A DNA stretch of 64,000 nucleotides from Aphrocallistes beatrix (lineage: Eukaryota > Porifera > Hexactinellida > Sceptrulophora > Aphrocallistidae), in NCBI GenBank assembly GCA_963281255.1, contig OY725506.1, positions 1,407,001 to 1,471,000 of the forward strand. The letters are read 5' to 3'. The notes beneath the pieces were generated by a model. It had not been told where the DNA came from. It made no database searches and saw only the letters and a program-made list of their open reading frames with translations. A program made the position numbers and the translations under genes. Positions within the stretch are counted from its first letter, which is position 1. Each line of letters starts with the position of its first letter. This document shows, one piece after another, positions 1-9,930 of this stretch.

Positions 1-427
1 TGGCTCCAGTAAGTTCTGAGCTCAGACGAAAATGTCGACTCATCATGGAATTATGACGTCATTGTCACATTTTTAAAAGTTAAGCAACACAGTTATTCGG
101 GCATAACTCCGCCATTATAGGAGATAGAAGGCTGAGATTTTAATTGAATCTGTATCCTAACACGTCTCACATATGATGCAACTATCATCAAAAAATGATG
201 ACTCATCACTTTGCTATGACGTCATCATTACTCATCAAAATTTGACAAATTTGACAAATTTGGTGTTTTTTCGAGTGATATCGATTTTAAAACTAAGATG
301 GACATAGTATTTAGAGATGATATATCCCGTTTAATTAACCAATGTCACCTCCAGGCGACCGAAGGGAGCCTCCGGCGGACACAAAGTGTCCGCCAGCCGC
401 ACAGCGCAAGCAAGCGAAGCGCGCTTG
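1..427 (+). mobile_element. Non-autonomous Helitron, family A, 3' part
   Basis: The left window edge cuts this copy. Its body matches the complete copy at 440-998 almost base for base. It ends in the GC-rich 3' module shared by all copies: a hairpin with stem GGCGGACAC / GTGTCCGCC and loop AAA at 374-394, then a second hairpin (CAAGCG / CGCTTG) and the terminus CGCGCTTG. There is no coding capacity, so any movement would depend on a helicase supplied elsewhere. The Helitron assignment rests on the 5' terminus of the sister copies and the terminal hairpin; the 3' end reads CTTG and not the canonical CTRR. Confidence 0.7.
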
Positions 428-439
428 TAATAATAATAA

Positions 440-998
440 TCCTTACTATTAAAACTCGATTAATGTGTATGTGTATATACTATATATACGTATATATATA
501 TATATCTGTAACGAATTGATTGAAGAAACTGCCAGGTACAGAAAGATGATTTTTGGCATCTGGGAGTCTTTTGGCTATGGCTCCACTAAGTTCTGACCTC
601 AGACGAAAATGTCGACTCATCATGGAATTATGACGTAATTGTCACATTTTTAAAGTTATGCAATACAGTTATTCGAGCATAACTCAGCCATTATAGGAGA
701 TAGAAAACTGAAATTTTAATAGAATCTGTATACTAACATACCTCACATATGATGCAACTATCATCAAAAAATGAATACTCATCACTTTGTTATGACGTAA
801 TCATTACTCATCTAAATTTTAAAAATTGGTAAATTTGGTGATTTTTCGTGCAATATCGATTATAACAGTAGGACAGAAGTATTTGGAGATGATATTTCCC
901 TTATAATTAATCACTGTGACCCTAGGTGCCCAAAGGGCGCATCCGGCGGACACAAAGTGTCCGCCAGCCGCGCAGCGCAAACAAGCGAAACGTGCTTG
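440..998 (+). mobile_element. Complete non-autonomous Helitron, family A (559 bp)
   Basis: The 5' end is TCCTTACTATTAAAAC, the TC...TATTAAAA pattern typical of Helitron left ends, preceded by A. The body carries an AT repeat near 478-506 and the block common to family A. The 3' end has the hairpin at 945-965, the second hairpin and the terminus CTTG followed by T. There are no terminal inverted repeats and no target duplication, as expected for rolling-circle insertion between A and T. Other copies or parts lie at 1-427, 7051-9832 (interrupted), 12963-13849, 14331-14477 and 20842-21055. Confidence 0.75.
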
Positions 999-999
999 T

Positions 1000-1110
<111 letters not shown>

Positions 1111-1184
1111 GTTGCAACCGAATAGTTCAATATTCAGTTAGACCAAATACTATTTGTCAAATAGTTGATATTCGGTTGGGACCA

Positions 1185-1475
1185 GGATGTCAGTATTCAT
1201 ATTCGTATTCGGTTAAAGTAACCAAATATTATCAGTATTCGTATTCGGTTGGAATAACCGAATATTATCAGTATTCATATTCGGTTAGAATAACTGAATA
1301 TTATCAGTATTCATATTCGGTTAGAATAACTGAATATTATCAGTATTCATATTCGGTTGGAATAACTGAATATTATCAGTATTCGTATTCGGTTGGAATA
1401 AAGGAATATTATCAGTATTCGTATTCAGTTGGAGTAAAGGAATATTATCAGTATTCGTATTCAGTTAGGGAACTA
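1185..1475 (+). repeat. 36-bp tandem repeat, about 8 copies
   Basis: Units starting TTATCAGTATTC recur every 36 bp at 1229, 1265, 1301, 1337, 1373, 1409 and 1445, with a more degenerate unit before the first. Each unit contains inverted motifs (GAATA/TATTC and CGGTT/AACCG), so the strand can fold. The array is open in one frame, reading a Tyr/Ser-rich 12-residue repeat, but it lacks any gene context and is treated as satellite DNA. Confidence 0.85.
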
Positions 1476-1528
1476 TTCATGAATTCTGACGTTCGGTTCA
1501 ATCGGTTTCAACCTTGAATAATAATAAT

Positions 1529-1933
1529 CTACTAGTATAATCATGATCTGGCACATAAAAGACTAGAGTTGGAGAAATATAGACGCTAGTGCAATAATTA
1601 AAAACGGTATAAGAATGTATGATCACATTCCATGCATTTTTACCATGTATGAAATGAACCAGCTCACTCTTCAGGGATGTGGATTTGTACTTTCCAATTT
1701 ATTCTGAATTTAACCTATGATTAGACGGTTCATGCAAAAGAGGTAAAATAACCAACTGCCTGGTTTATCTTTTCAGTTGCAATCTCGTTGTAATAGTTGC
1801 AAATATGTGTCCAGTTGTAACATACAGGATTGAATGACACGCGACATTCTCACCATGTATATATTCTAGTTTCAAGGAATGTATGCTATTTATTGTATAT
1901 TATTAATCTTTATGAACTCCTTTCTACTTGAAA
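1529..1933 (+). repeat. Upstream part of tandem duplication, first copy
   Basis: This block is closely similar to 3011-3449, with matching starts at CTACTAGTATA. It is the 5' flank and presumed promoter region of a CYP4 gene, duplicated together with the gene start that follows at 1934. Both copies contain a stretch around a GGTTCATGCAAAA motif that reappears inverted at about 12470-12515 and 20805-20840, upstream of the minus-strand P450 genes. It is therefore a family-wide upstream sequence. Confidence 0.8.
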
Positions 1934-2335
1934 ATGCTAACCAGAATAGTAACGGATATACAACAGTATATGAACATATACTCGGTGATTGCTACCTTGA
2001 GCGTGATAATCAGTATCTACCTGAGCAAAAGATTCTACAATTACGCTTGGCGGTATTGCTACGTCAGATGGAAACTGCCAGGACCAAAACTAGACCATCC
2101 AATATGGGGAATGAAATTGGAAAAAATAAACACTGAAAGACTGATTGAATGGGAGAGAATACTAATGCTTGAATCACCAAAGATCGCAAGAACTGTAACC
2201 GGTCCAATTTTCTTTGTAATTGTATCTGACCCCGAAGTTGCACAACTAGTCTACAATTCATCCCCTCTCAAACCTGAGACGTTTTATTATATACTGGAAC
2301 CTTGGCTTGGAAAGGGAATTATTCTCAGCAAGGGA
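1934..2335 (+). pseudogene. CYP4-type P450 pseudogene, 5' third only
   Basis: Starts with the family's MLTRIVTD N-terminus at 1934 and follows the intact gene at 3450-4973 for about 134 codons: membrane anchor, KLPGPKL hinge, and the segment up to GKGIILSKG. At 2335/2336 it stops abruptly and runs into a mariner remnant. The I helix, ExxR and heme-binding loop are all missing, so no enzyme can be made. The close match to 3450-4973 implies a recent tandem duplication followed or accompanied by truncation. Confidence 0.9.
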
Positions 2336-3009
2336 TTTAAAATATTGTCCACAAGATTCTATGCAGATTCATGCAATGAAACCAACTATCGAAGGAGGTA
2401 TGCCATTTTTCCTGTAGGGCCTTTTCCGGACAAACTTTATCCCACGGATCTTTTCTTTAGCAGTTGGGAACAGAAAGAAGTCGCATGAGGCCAAATCTGG
2501 ACTGTAGGGTGGGTGCGATACCAACTGGACAGAACTTTCAGCCAGGAAGTCCAGTGTCGCAGCTGCTGTGTATGCAGAAGCAATATTACCATGGTGAAGA
2601 AGTAGACCTCGGATTCAGGTCTTGGACGACGAGATCTCCAGGCATCAAAGGCCTTAGGAAGACAATGGTTGATATACTAGTCCGCGTTTACCGTGCGACG
2701 ATCTTCGAGGGATCTTCTTGCCAACACTGCGAGCCCTGTGCGAACCTTTAATGGTAGTTCTTCTCCAGGGAACACCCATATTGAAGATTGTCGCTTTGTT
2801 TCCGGGTCGTATTGATATATCCAAGTCTCATCACACGTTAGGATATCGTGAACACGTTTGGATCCTCCTCCGTTTTACACCGAAATGGTCGTGCAGGATT
2901 GTATTAATCGATGCTTTTCCGATGTTTAGACTCTCAGCAATCTACTCAATAGTAATGCGGGCATCATCTTTGGATAACGATTCCACTGTTGCAATTGTCT
3001 CTATACTTA
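2336..3009 (-). pseudogene. Mariner-family transposase remnant
   Basis: Read on the minus strand, fragments in shifting frames give typical mariner transposase signatures. They include a helix-turn-helix piece (GVKRRRI), CDETWIYQYDPETKRQSS around the first catalytic Asp, a block resembling INxCLPKAFxAW, and HPPYSPDLASCDFFLFP around the last catalytic Asp. Stops and frameshifts interrupt it and no terminal repeats are visible. It fills the junction between the two copies of the P450 tandem duplication exactly. About half the length of an active element remains. Confidence 0.85.
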
Positions 3010-3010
3010 T

Positions 3011-3449
3011 CTACTAGTATATCATGATCTGGCACATAAAAGACTAGAGTTGGAGAAATATAGATGCTAGTCCAATAATTAAAATCGGTATAAGAATGTA
3101 CTACTATAATAACATTCCATGCATTATTACCATGAGTGAAATGAACAAGCTCACTCTTCAGGGATGTGGGTATTGTAACTTCCATTTATTCTGAATTTAA
3201 CCTATGACTAGAAGGTTCATGCAAAATAGTCAAAATAACCAACTGCTTGGTTTATCTTTTCAGTTGCAATATCGTTGTCATAGTTCCAAATATGTGTCCA
3301 GTTGCAACTTGGATTGAACGACAAGCGACATTCCTTATACATTATAACGAAAGTCGAGCATAATTACAGTCATACACTATATATATTTTTTGGAATTTAT
3401 GTTATTTGTTGTATATTATTAATCTTTATGAACTCCTTTCTACTTGAAA
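3011..3449 (+). promoter_or_regulatory. 5' flank of the intact plus-strand CYP4 gene
   Basis: Second copy of the block at 1529-1933, lying directly upstream of the start codon at 3450. A TATA-like run (about 3375-3390) lies roughly 60-70 bp before the ATG. Conservation of this flank between paralogues, and in part with the flanks of the minus-strand genes, suggests that it carries the promoter. The transcription start cannot be read from the sequence. Confidence 0.45.
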
Positions 3450-4973
3450 ATGCTAACCAGAATAGTAACGGATGTACAACAGTATGTGAACATATACTCG
3501 GTGATTGCTACCTTGAGCGTGATAATCAGTATCTACCTGAGCAAAATATTCTACAATTACGCTTGGCTGTATTGCTATGTCAGATGGAAACTGCCAGGAC
3601 CAAAACTAGACCATCCAATATGGGGAATGAAATTTGAAAAAATAAACACTGAAAGACTGATTGAATGGGAGAGAACACTAATGCTTGAATCACCAAAGAT
3701 CGCAAGAACTGTAACCGGTCCATTTTCCTTTGTAATTGTATCTGACCCCGAAGTTGCACAACTAGTCTATAATTCATCCCCTCCCAAAACTGAGACGTTT
3801 TATTATATACTGGAACCTTGGCTTGGAAAGGGAATTATTCTCAGCAAGGGAAGCTATTGGAAAAGAAACAGAAAACTCTTAACTCCTGTCTTTCATTATC
3901 AAAGTTTAAGGAATTTCTTACAAATAATGAACAAGTCAAGTGACAGACTGATACAAGTTATTAATCGTGACAACAAGGGTGCACCAATAGACTACATTCC
4001 ATTAGTACATAACATAACACTGGAAGTCATCTTGAACTGTATTTGCTCCACAGGTTCCGATTTACAACTCAACATTGATTCCAATAGTCCAGAATCAAGC
4101 TATTTATCCGGTGTCGAGAGTATTAGAAATGGGATCGCCAAAAGGTTTGAAGGTGTGAAAATGATTTTTGACACATTGTACTATCGTACCAATGCAGGAA
4201 AATCATTTCTTCAAGGTGTAAAGTTGACACAAGAATACATTCTCTCAATGATTCGAGAAAGGGAGTCAAAGATAAATGGAGAAAACAATCATGAAAATGA
4301 CCACTACGACATGCTCGATATCCTGTTGAGATGTCGTGATGAGGAAGGTAACGGATTAACACAGAAGGAAATAATTGATGAACTCAACACGTTTGTATTC
4401 GCAGGACACGACACGACTTCCTCAACGAGCTCCTTCATCCTCTACTACTTGGCCAAGTACCCTGAACTACAGGAGAAGTGTAGAGAGGAGGTGAAGGGAG
4501 TGATTGGGGATCGAGATGAATTCGAGTGGGAAGATGTCTCCAAACTCACATACCTCACTTGCTTTATCAAGGAAACACTGAGACATAGTGCTCCAGTAAT
4601 ATTCCTTTTAAAGACACTTGATAAACCTATCACTGTAGATAGTCATGTGATTCCAGCTGGTGTTGACATCGATATATCGATTGCATTAATTCACATGAAT
4701 CCTAAGTACTGGCCAGATCCTCATGCATTTGATCCAACTCGGTTCAGTGAGAAGAATTTGAGTGCACAACATCCATATGCATTTCTCCCATTTTCTGCCG
4801 GTCAGAGGAACTGCATTGGTCAGAATTTCGCCATGGCTGAACTAAAAGTGATGACTGCCAAGATTCTCAACAACTTCTCAGTCTCACTCGCAGAAGGTTA
4901 CCAGTTCGAGGCTTCAATAACCACAGTCTATGCACCAACCGGAGCTCTCCCCATCATATTCAAGCCAATATGA
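3450..4973 (+). CDS. CYP4-family cytochrome P450 (copy A)
   Basis: Intact 507-residue microsomal monooxygenase. In this family heme-thiolate enzymes take electrons from P450 reductase to hydroxylate fatty acids, eicosanoids or foreign compounds at the ER membrane. Visible features in order: N-terminal membrane anchor (about 13-32), proline hinge KLPGPKL (48-54), I-helix AGHDTT (318-323), ETLR of the ExxR motif (375-378), PTRF, and the heme loop FSAGQRNCIG (448-457) with Cys455 as iron ligand. The ATG at 3450 is chosen because all paralogues start MLTRIV or MLSRIL there. There are no introns. The 3' flank matches that of copy D (25062-26588). After the ExxR motif it reads SAPVIFLLKTL, different from each paralogue. 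CYP4 assignment is firm; the subfamily and substrate are not known. Confidence 0.95.
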   Translation: MLTRIVTDVQQYVNIYSVIATLSVIISIYLSKIFYNYAWLYCYVRWKLPGPKLDHPIWGMKFEKINTERLIEWERTLMLESPKIARTVTGPFSFVIVSDPEVAQLVYNSSPPKTETFYYILEPWLGKGIILSKGSYWKRNRKLLTPVFHYQSLRNFLQIMNKSSDRLIQVINRDNKGAPIDYIPLVHNITLEVILNCICSTGSDLQLNIDSNSPESSYLSGVESIRNGIAKRFEGVKMIFDTLYYRTNAGKSFLQGVKLTQEYILSMIRERESKINGENNHENDHYDMLDILLRCRDEEGNGLTQKEIIDELNTFVFAGHDTTSSTSSFILYYLAKYPELQEKCREEVKGVIGDRDEFEWEDVSKLTYLTCFIKETLRHSAPVIFLLKTLDKPITVDSHVIPAGVDIDISIALIHMNPKYWPDPHAFDPTRFSEKNLSAQHPYAFLPFSAGQRNCIGQNFAMAELKVMTAKILNNFSVSLAEGYQFEASITTVYAPTGALPIIFKPI

Positions 4974-5410
4974 TTTGGTGGGATTTTAGTGTGTAAAACA
5001 TATCCAACATTCCTTGATTTTGCACCATACATTATAATGGTAGTTTTGTTTGCATATACATGATCAATTTTGTCTACTCTTCTATCTAACTCCCTTTCAT
5101 CTAGTTTGATATTACTTGTACATATTTTATTTGTTTTAATTTGCTATAATATTGGTATGTAGAAAAAAGAAGCTAAAATTATTTCCAAATATCGCATAAA
5201 AAATCTTTTTTTGTAAGTCAGCAAAGTCTTGCACATAAGGCTTACAATCCCTGGATCTATTTGTCATTATCAAGCTCTGCCTTTCAATCCTGGAATAAGG
5301 AAATTCAATCCCGAATTAGTTCATTGCTATAAGCTATTTGAACAATGGAACTAGTAAATGTTCAAGCATCACACAAGATTCATCAATACTGGCAATTGGG
5401 TTTACTTGTA
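4974..5410 (+). other. 3' flank of CYP4 copy A
   Basis: Non-coding. The first 150 bases or so match, inverted, the sequence downstream of copy D (about 24950-25061), so genes A and D share their 3' flank while copies B and C share a different one. The last 50 bases match 14490-14540, next to another miniature element, showing shared ancestry of those spacers. Confidence 0.6.
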
Positions 5411-5797
5411 CACTAACCAGACAAATGTATTTATACATTATATTAATTCCCCCATACAAATAGTACTAAATTGGATGCTTTCGTGAAGGGAAATGTACGG
5501 TAGTCAAACTTGAGATATAGAGTCGTACATAGTCTGATTTAAGATTCAAAATCTCCACATTCGAATTACTAATAGTTGAAAATTTCTAATGAATTGTTCA
5601 ACCTAATAGGTAAAATTATTAACCTGTGGCGCAAAAGTAATTCATCACCATCATGTATAGTGGTAAATAGCGACTTATGTGGCACAAGGTGGCAATGATT
5701 GATAATTTGAAAACGTTAGGAATTAATAATTCATTAGAAATATTCTACTATAACTAATTCGAATCCGCAATTTTTCGAAATCTCCACATTCGAATTA
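5411..5797. mobile_element. Long-inverted-repeat miniature element, one arm (family F)
   Basis: Matches the left arm and centre of the element at 14996-15620, including the ATACAAATAGTRCTAA block, the AAGGGAAATGTA block and the repeated CTCCACATTCGAATTA motif. It is cut at 5797 by a small TA-flanked element. No coding capacity. Confidence 0.6.
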
Positions 5798-5982
5798 CAG
5801 TCAGGTTCGCTTATTATGAACCCGCTTAATATGAACATTCGTTTATTATGAACTAACTCTCTGGTCCCAATTCAACAGGTTCCATAGGATTTGTATTATG
5901 TCGAGTTCGCTTAATATGAAGTCTCTCTATTATGAACAGACTTTTTGGTCCCCATGGTGTTCATAATAAGCGACCCTGACTG
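5798..5982. mobile_element. Pogo/Tigger-like MITE, 185 bp
   Basis: Terminal inverted repeats CAGTCAGGTTCGCTTATTAT and CAGTCAGGGTCGCTTATTAT (the latter on the minus strand) are flanked on both sides by TA. Inside, TTCGCTTAATATGAA-type motifs recur. The TA duplication and CAGT ends fit the Tc1/mariner/pogo superfamily. Confidence 0.8.
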
Positions 5983-5984
5983 TA

Positions 5985-7035
5985 GTTGGTTCCATGTCAA
6001 CCTTTGGAAGGTAGGCTCTAGCATATTTTTCAAAAATTCGATGCTTGCAAATTTTACAGCTTAGCCCTTGATGAAAGTACCGATGGAAGTAACACATCTC
6101 AACTGGCAATCTTTGTACCTGGTGTAACAGAACATTTTTTTTAGTCATCGAGGAACTGCCCGACTTATCTCCAATGAAAGACACAACAACCTGATAAGAT
6201 ATTTTCAAAGAAGTAAAACGTGTCTTTACGAAATTCAGACTTGCAGATGATAAATTAAGTGGTCTAACAACTGATGGAGCCCTGCTATGACAGGAAAGCA
6301 TAAAAGTTTTGTTAGCCTAATGATCAAATCAATGCCATTTCCTGTTATGGCATACCACTGCATTATTCATCAAGAACAGCTTTGTGCAAAGACCTTAGAA
6401 ATGAAACATGTGGAAAATGTAGTTTATACAGTTAATTTCGTTAGGTCGAAGGAACTCAATCACAGACATTCCAAGCGTTTCTTGCAGAGGTAGGATCAGA
6501 CTATAACGATGTATTTACTTTAGCCAAGTTCGCTGACTCAGTAGAGCGTCTACTCTAGCCAGATACTGGTCACTACGAAATAAAGTCATTCATGACCATT
6601 AAAGGAAAGGGTGTGAAGTTTCTGGATGATGATCATGATCTCTTATTCCCAGTTGACATAACTAAGTATCTCGCGAAATTAATCTGAAACTACAAGGAAA
6701 AAAGCAATTCGTTAACACTTGTATGAGCATGTCAAAGCGTTTATTAACAAATTACAATTTTTCATCAACAATTTATTCTGGAAAATGTTGTACATTTCTC
6801 AACATTATCCACAAGGAAAAGTGAGACAGTGAACCATGTAAGTATCCTACACTAATCAACAGTTTAATCACTGAATTTAGAACTAATATTTTCATATTTT
6901 AGTGACAGTTTCAATGAAATGAAGTTGTTTGCAGATCCGTTTGGAACTGATGTCACTAATGCTCCTGAAATCTTCCAAATGGAATTAACTGAACTACAAA
7001 ATAACTCTGAGAAAGAGAGCCTTTGCAGATAATGG
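5985..7035 (+). pseudogene. hAT transposase fossil (GTF2IRD2/ZBED-like)
   Basis: Frameshifted pieces on the plus strand translate in order to the conserved blocks of the hAT-derived family that includes GTF2IRD2 and ZBED proteins: LALDESTDGSNTSQLAIF, DLSPMKDTTT, KLSGLTTDGAPAMTG, a CIIHQEQLCAK block, NFVRSKELNHR, KGKGVKFLDD, and near the end FADPFGTDVTNAPEIFQMEL and ELQNNSEKE. Stop codons and frameshifts occur throughout, so it is dead. The catalytic Asp context (TTDGAP) is still readable. Terminal repeats are not identified. Confidence 0.85.
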
Positions 7036-7050
7036 TCTTCTAACATCTTA

Positions 7051-7088
7051 TCCTTACTATTAAAACTCGATTAATGTGTATGTGTATA
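7051..7088 (+). mobile_element. Helitron family A, 5' piece (split copy)
   Basis: Starts TCCTTACTATTAAAAC and matches the first 38 bases of the complete copy at 440-998. It is then interrupted at a TA by the foldback element at 7089-9390 and resumes at 9391. Confidence 0.8.
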
Positions 7089-7223
7089 TGTTAGGACAAA
7101 TTTTCGAAATCAACAATTATGCAAAATTGTTCATCTAATACGACAATTATGAATAATTGTTGTGAAATGAACAGTTTTACATAATTGTTTAAAATAAAAG
7201 CAACAATTATGCAAAATTGTTAA

Positions 7224-7328
7224 CCCTACTTGGACTCGGAATGTTGAAGTGAAAGTGAAAGTGAATTGAAAGTGAAAATGAAAGTGGGATTTTTCTATTT
7301 ATACTTTGTACCCCAAGTCCAAGTAGGG
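7224..7328. mobile_element. piggyBac-like MITE, 105 bp
   Basis: Flanked by TTAA on both sides (7220-7223 and 7329-7332) with inverted ends CCCTACTTGGACTYGG. The interior has a GTGAAAGTGAAAGTGAATTG run. TTAA duplication plus CCC/GGG ends is the piggyBac signature. A diverged relative lies at 15069-15166. Confidence 0.8.
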
Positions 7329-7709
7329 TTAATGGTGCTGTCACGAAAATTTTGATCCAGGGGGCCAATTTTTTTCATGGAAAATTGGTCCTATGCTGAA
7401 AGTTTTGATCTTGCATGGACAAATTTTCCATGGAATATTGGTCCGGGGGACCATTTTTTTCACAGTTCTCCCTCCCGATTTCTCCAATTGAGGATGTATG
7501 TATTGTATCAAAAAATTAGATAAGCTAAACATGTAGTATATCTAATTAGAATTCTAATTAGATAGTCAATGAGAAACTCAGAATAAACATTCTGTTGATT
7601 TTCGATATTACTGGTACATCTTCACCCAGAAGTTTTGGGTCTAAATGAATTTTAACCCTAGCATTTAGACCTGAATCTTCCTATAAGGATTTATAAAATA
7701 ATTTGAAAT

Positions 7710-7915
7710 CCCAAGCTTTATTAGGTATAAAATTTCTTAAACTCAAACAATCTTAGTTATTATGGTCTTTAGAGATTGTAATTCGAATATTCTCAATGAT
7801 TCTATAAGATTTTTCGATTCTATGACTTAGAAATATGTTTTGTATGGTGAGTTTTGAGAAAAAAAATGTGTCCTGGCACGCAGCGAAAATCGAGAATCCA
7901 GGCCACTGCTTCTGT
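7710..7915. repeat. Left arm of 200-bp inverted repeat
   Basis: Inverted match to 9010-9217. It includes the segment GTGTCCTGGCACGCAGCGAA and the sequence around AAGCTTTATTAGG. Together the arms bracket the MITE at 7960-8349 and the array at 8391-8745. Confidence 0.75.
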
Positions 7916-7959
7916 AAAAAATGTCTCTAAAATCGATGTTCCATGACGATTTAGCACCA

Positions 7960-8349
7960 GGGGCCTTATTCACTAAGAAAACTTAAGATTTGCTTAACTT
8001 TATATAACTTTATATAGTGGAAATTTTGAAGAGTTGCATTACAATTTGAGTAAATATATGTTCAATGATACCAATAGAAATATAAACTACCTAAATATTG
8101 GAAATATTCCAAGTCACTCTCGAAATATTCGTGATGTCATACTTAAGTATTATGACGTCATACTTAACTTAAAATATTACGTAACTTTCTGAAAAGTTTA
8201 ACAAATGAGTCATAATTTGTTAAGCATTTCAATTGTACCACTTAAAAATAATAGAGTATGCAATCTATTTGAATTCTTTAAAAATCTCTTCTAATTTTGA
8301 AGATGCAAAAGTTAAGCAAATCTTAAGTTTTCTTAGTGAATAAGGCCCC
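7960..8349. mobile_element. MITE with about 40-bp terminal inverted repeats
   Basis: Ends GGGGCCTTATTCACTAAG, with near-perfect inverted repeats of about 40 bp continuing into AAAACTTAAGATTTGCTTAA. The interior is AT-rich and non-coding. A clear target duplication was not found, so the superfamily is undecided, though the ends resemble hAT miniatures. Confidence 0.75.
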
Positions 8350-8390
8350 AGATACCTTTCATTCACCATTGAAATATTTGAATACAAGTC

Positions 8391-8745
8391 ATTTCGCACC
8401 TAAACCATTTCGTACTCTTTCCATTTCGTACTTAATTGCAATTTCGTACCTAACACAATTTCGTACCTAACACAATTTCGTAACTAATACAATTTCGTAT
8501 ATATAAAAACACAATTTCGTATATATAAAAACACAATTTCGTTTTTATAAAAACACAATTTCGTTTTTATAAAAACACAATTTCGTGTTTATAAAAACAC
8601 AAATCTGAAAGTGTATTGGGTACGAAAGTGTATTGGGTACGAAAGAGTATTGGGTACGAAAGAGTATTGGGTACGAAAGTGTATTGGGTACGAAAGTGTC
8701 ATAATTAAGGTACGAAAGAGTGTTGGGTACGAAGTGACCGATACC
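8391..8745. repeat. Inverted tandem-repeat array (TTTCGTAC type)
   Basis: The left half repeats an ACACAATTTCGTACCTA-type unit, partly mutated to TTTCGTTTTTATAAAAAC. The right half repeats its inverse, GTATTGGGTACGAAAGT, every 17-18 bp. The two halves could form a long cruciform. An open frame through the right half is low-complexity and not considered a gene. Confidence 0.8.
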
Positions 8746-9009
8746 CGAAATATTTCACAAATCCATTGCATTCATTATCAGAAACGAGATAAAGTTATTA
8801 TTTCACGACTTCAAATTAGGTACATTTTGCAAAATCACCCAAAATGGCACTTTTTTCACAGCACCAAAAAATCTGATCCAAAAGGTTCTCAATATATACT
8901 GATCTAAACATTCTATATTTCTACAAATTTATAGTGTTCGAGGAAAATGTGTGAGCTAATTTTTCCAAGGATTTGAAGATTCTGGGAAGATAACTTGAAA
9001 AGCAGTGGG

Positions 9010-9217
9010 CCCTAATTCACGATTTTCGCTGCGTGCCAGGACACATTTTTTTTTCTCAAAACTCACCACAAAAAACATATTTCTAAGTCGTAGAATCGAA
9101 AAATCTTTTAAAATCATTGAAAATATTCGAATTACAATATCTAAAGACCATAATAACTAAGATTGTTTGAGTTTAAGAAATTTTATACCTAATAAAGCTT
9201 GGGACAGAACTTACAAG
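9010..9217. repeat. Right arm of 200-bp inverted repeat
   Basis: Inverted match to 7710-7915, see that entry. Confidence 0.75.
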
Positions 9218-9390
9218 CCACCCTGTAGATGAAAAATTAGGCATAATTGTCGTATTAAATGAACAATTATGCATAATTGTTGCGAAATGAACAATTATGC
9301 ATAATTGTCGCATTAGATGAACAATTATGCATAATTGTTGTGAAATGAACAATTATGCATAATTGTTGATTTCGCAAATTTGTCCTAACA

Positions 9391-9832
9391 TATGTATATA
9401 TATATATGTAACGAATTGATTGAAGAAACTGCTGGGCGGAGAAAGCAGATTTTTGCCATGTGGGAGTCTTTGGCTATGGCTCCACTAAGTTCTGACCTCA
9501 GACAAAAATGTCGACTCATCATGGAATTATGACGTCATTGTCACCTTTTTTTATTATTTGGAATTTCAGGTTTTCGACCATAACTCAGCTATTTTAAGTG
9601 ATAGAAGGATGATATTTTAATAGAATGTGTATATTAATATGCCTCACTTATGCTACAACTATCATCCAAAAATGATGACGCATCACTCTGTTATAACGTC
9701 ATCATTACGCATCAAAATTTTAAAAATTGACAAATTTGGTGATTTTTCTTGCGATATCGATTATTACAGTAGGACAGACATATTTAGAGATGAGGTTATT
9801 TTATAATTAATCAAATGTGACCTCAGGCGCCC
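9391..9832 (+). mobile_element. Helitron family A, main body of the split copy
   Basis: Continues the Helitron begun at 7051. It is truncated at GGCGCCC, so the terminal hairpins are missing. The break runs directly into the 3' flank of the P450 gene: from 9833 on, the sequence matches 16590 onward, the flank of copy C. Confidence 0.75.
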
Positions 9833-9930
9833 AATTGTATGCAAACAATAGAAATTATAATAATACGTAGTTGTATATCGTGTAAAATTGCTGAATATTG
9901 AAGTAAAGACAAATACGAATTTCAACATGC

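Larger units (their letters stand above)
7089..9390. mobile_element. 2.3-kb foldback DNA element inserted in a Helitron
   Basis: Ends TGTTAGGACAAATTT (left) and its inverse (right), flanked by TA on both sides, and it exactly interrupts a family A Helitron. Subterminal arms (about 7099-7220 and 9228-9380) consist of repeated, partly palindromic AACAATTATGCATAATTG units. A second pair of inverted arms of about 200 bp lies at 7710-7915 and 9010-9217. No transposase frame is present. It carries further insertions listed separately. Confidence 0.75.

Noticed and set aside
8611-8907. 98-codon frame with WVRKCIGYE-type repeats
   Set aside because: Reads through the mirror tandem array inside a foldback element.
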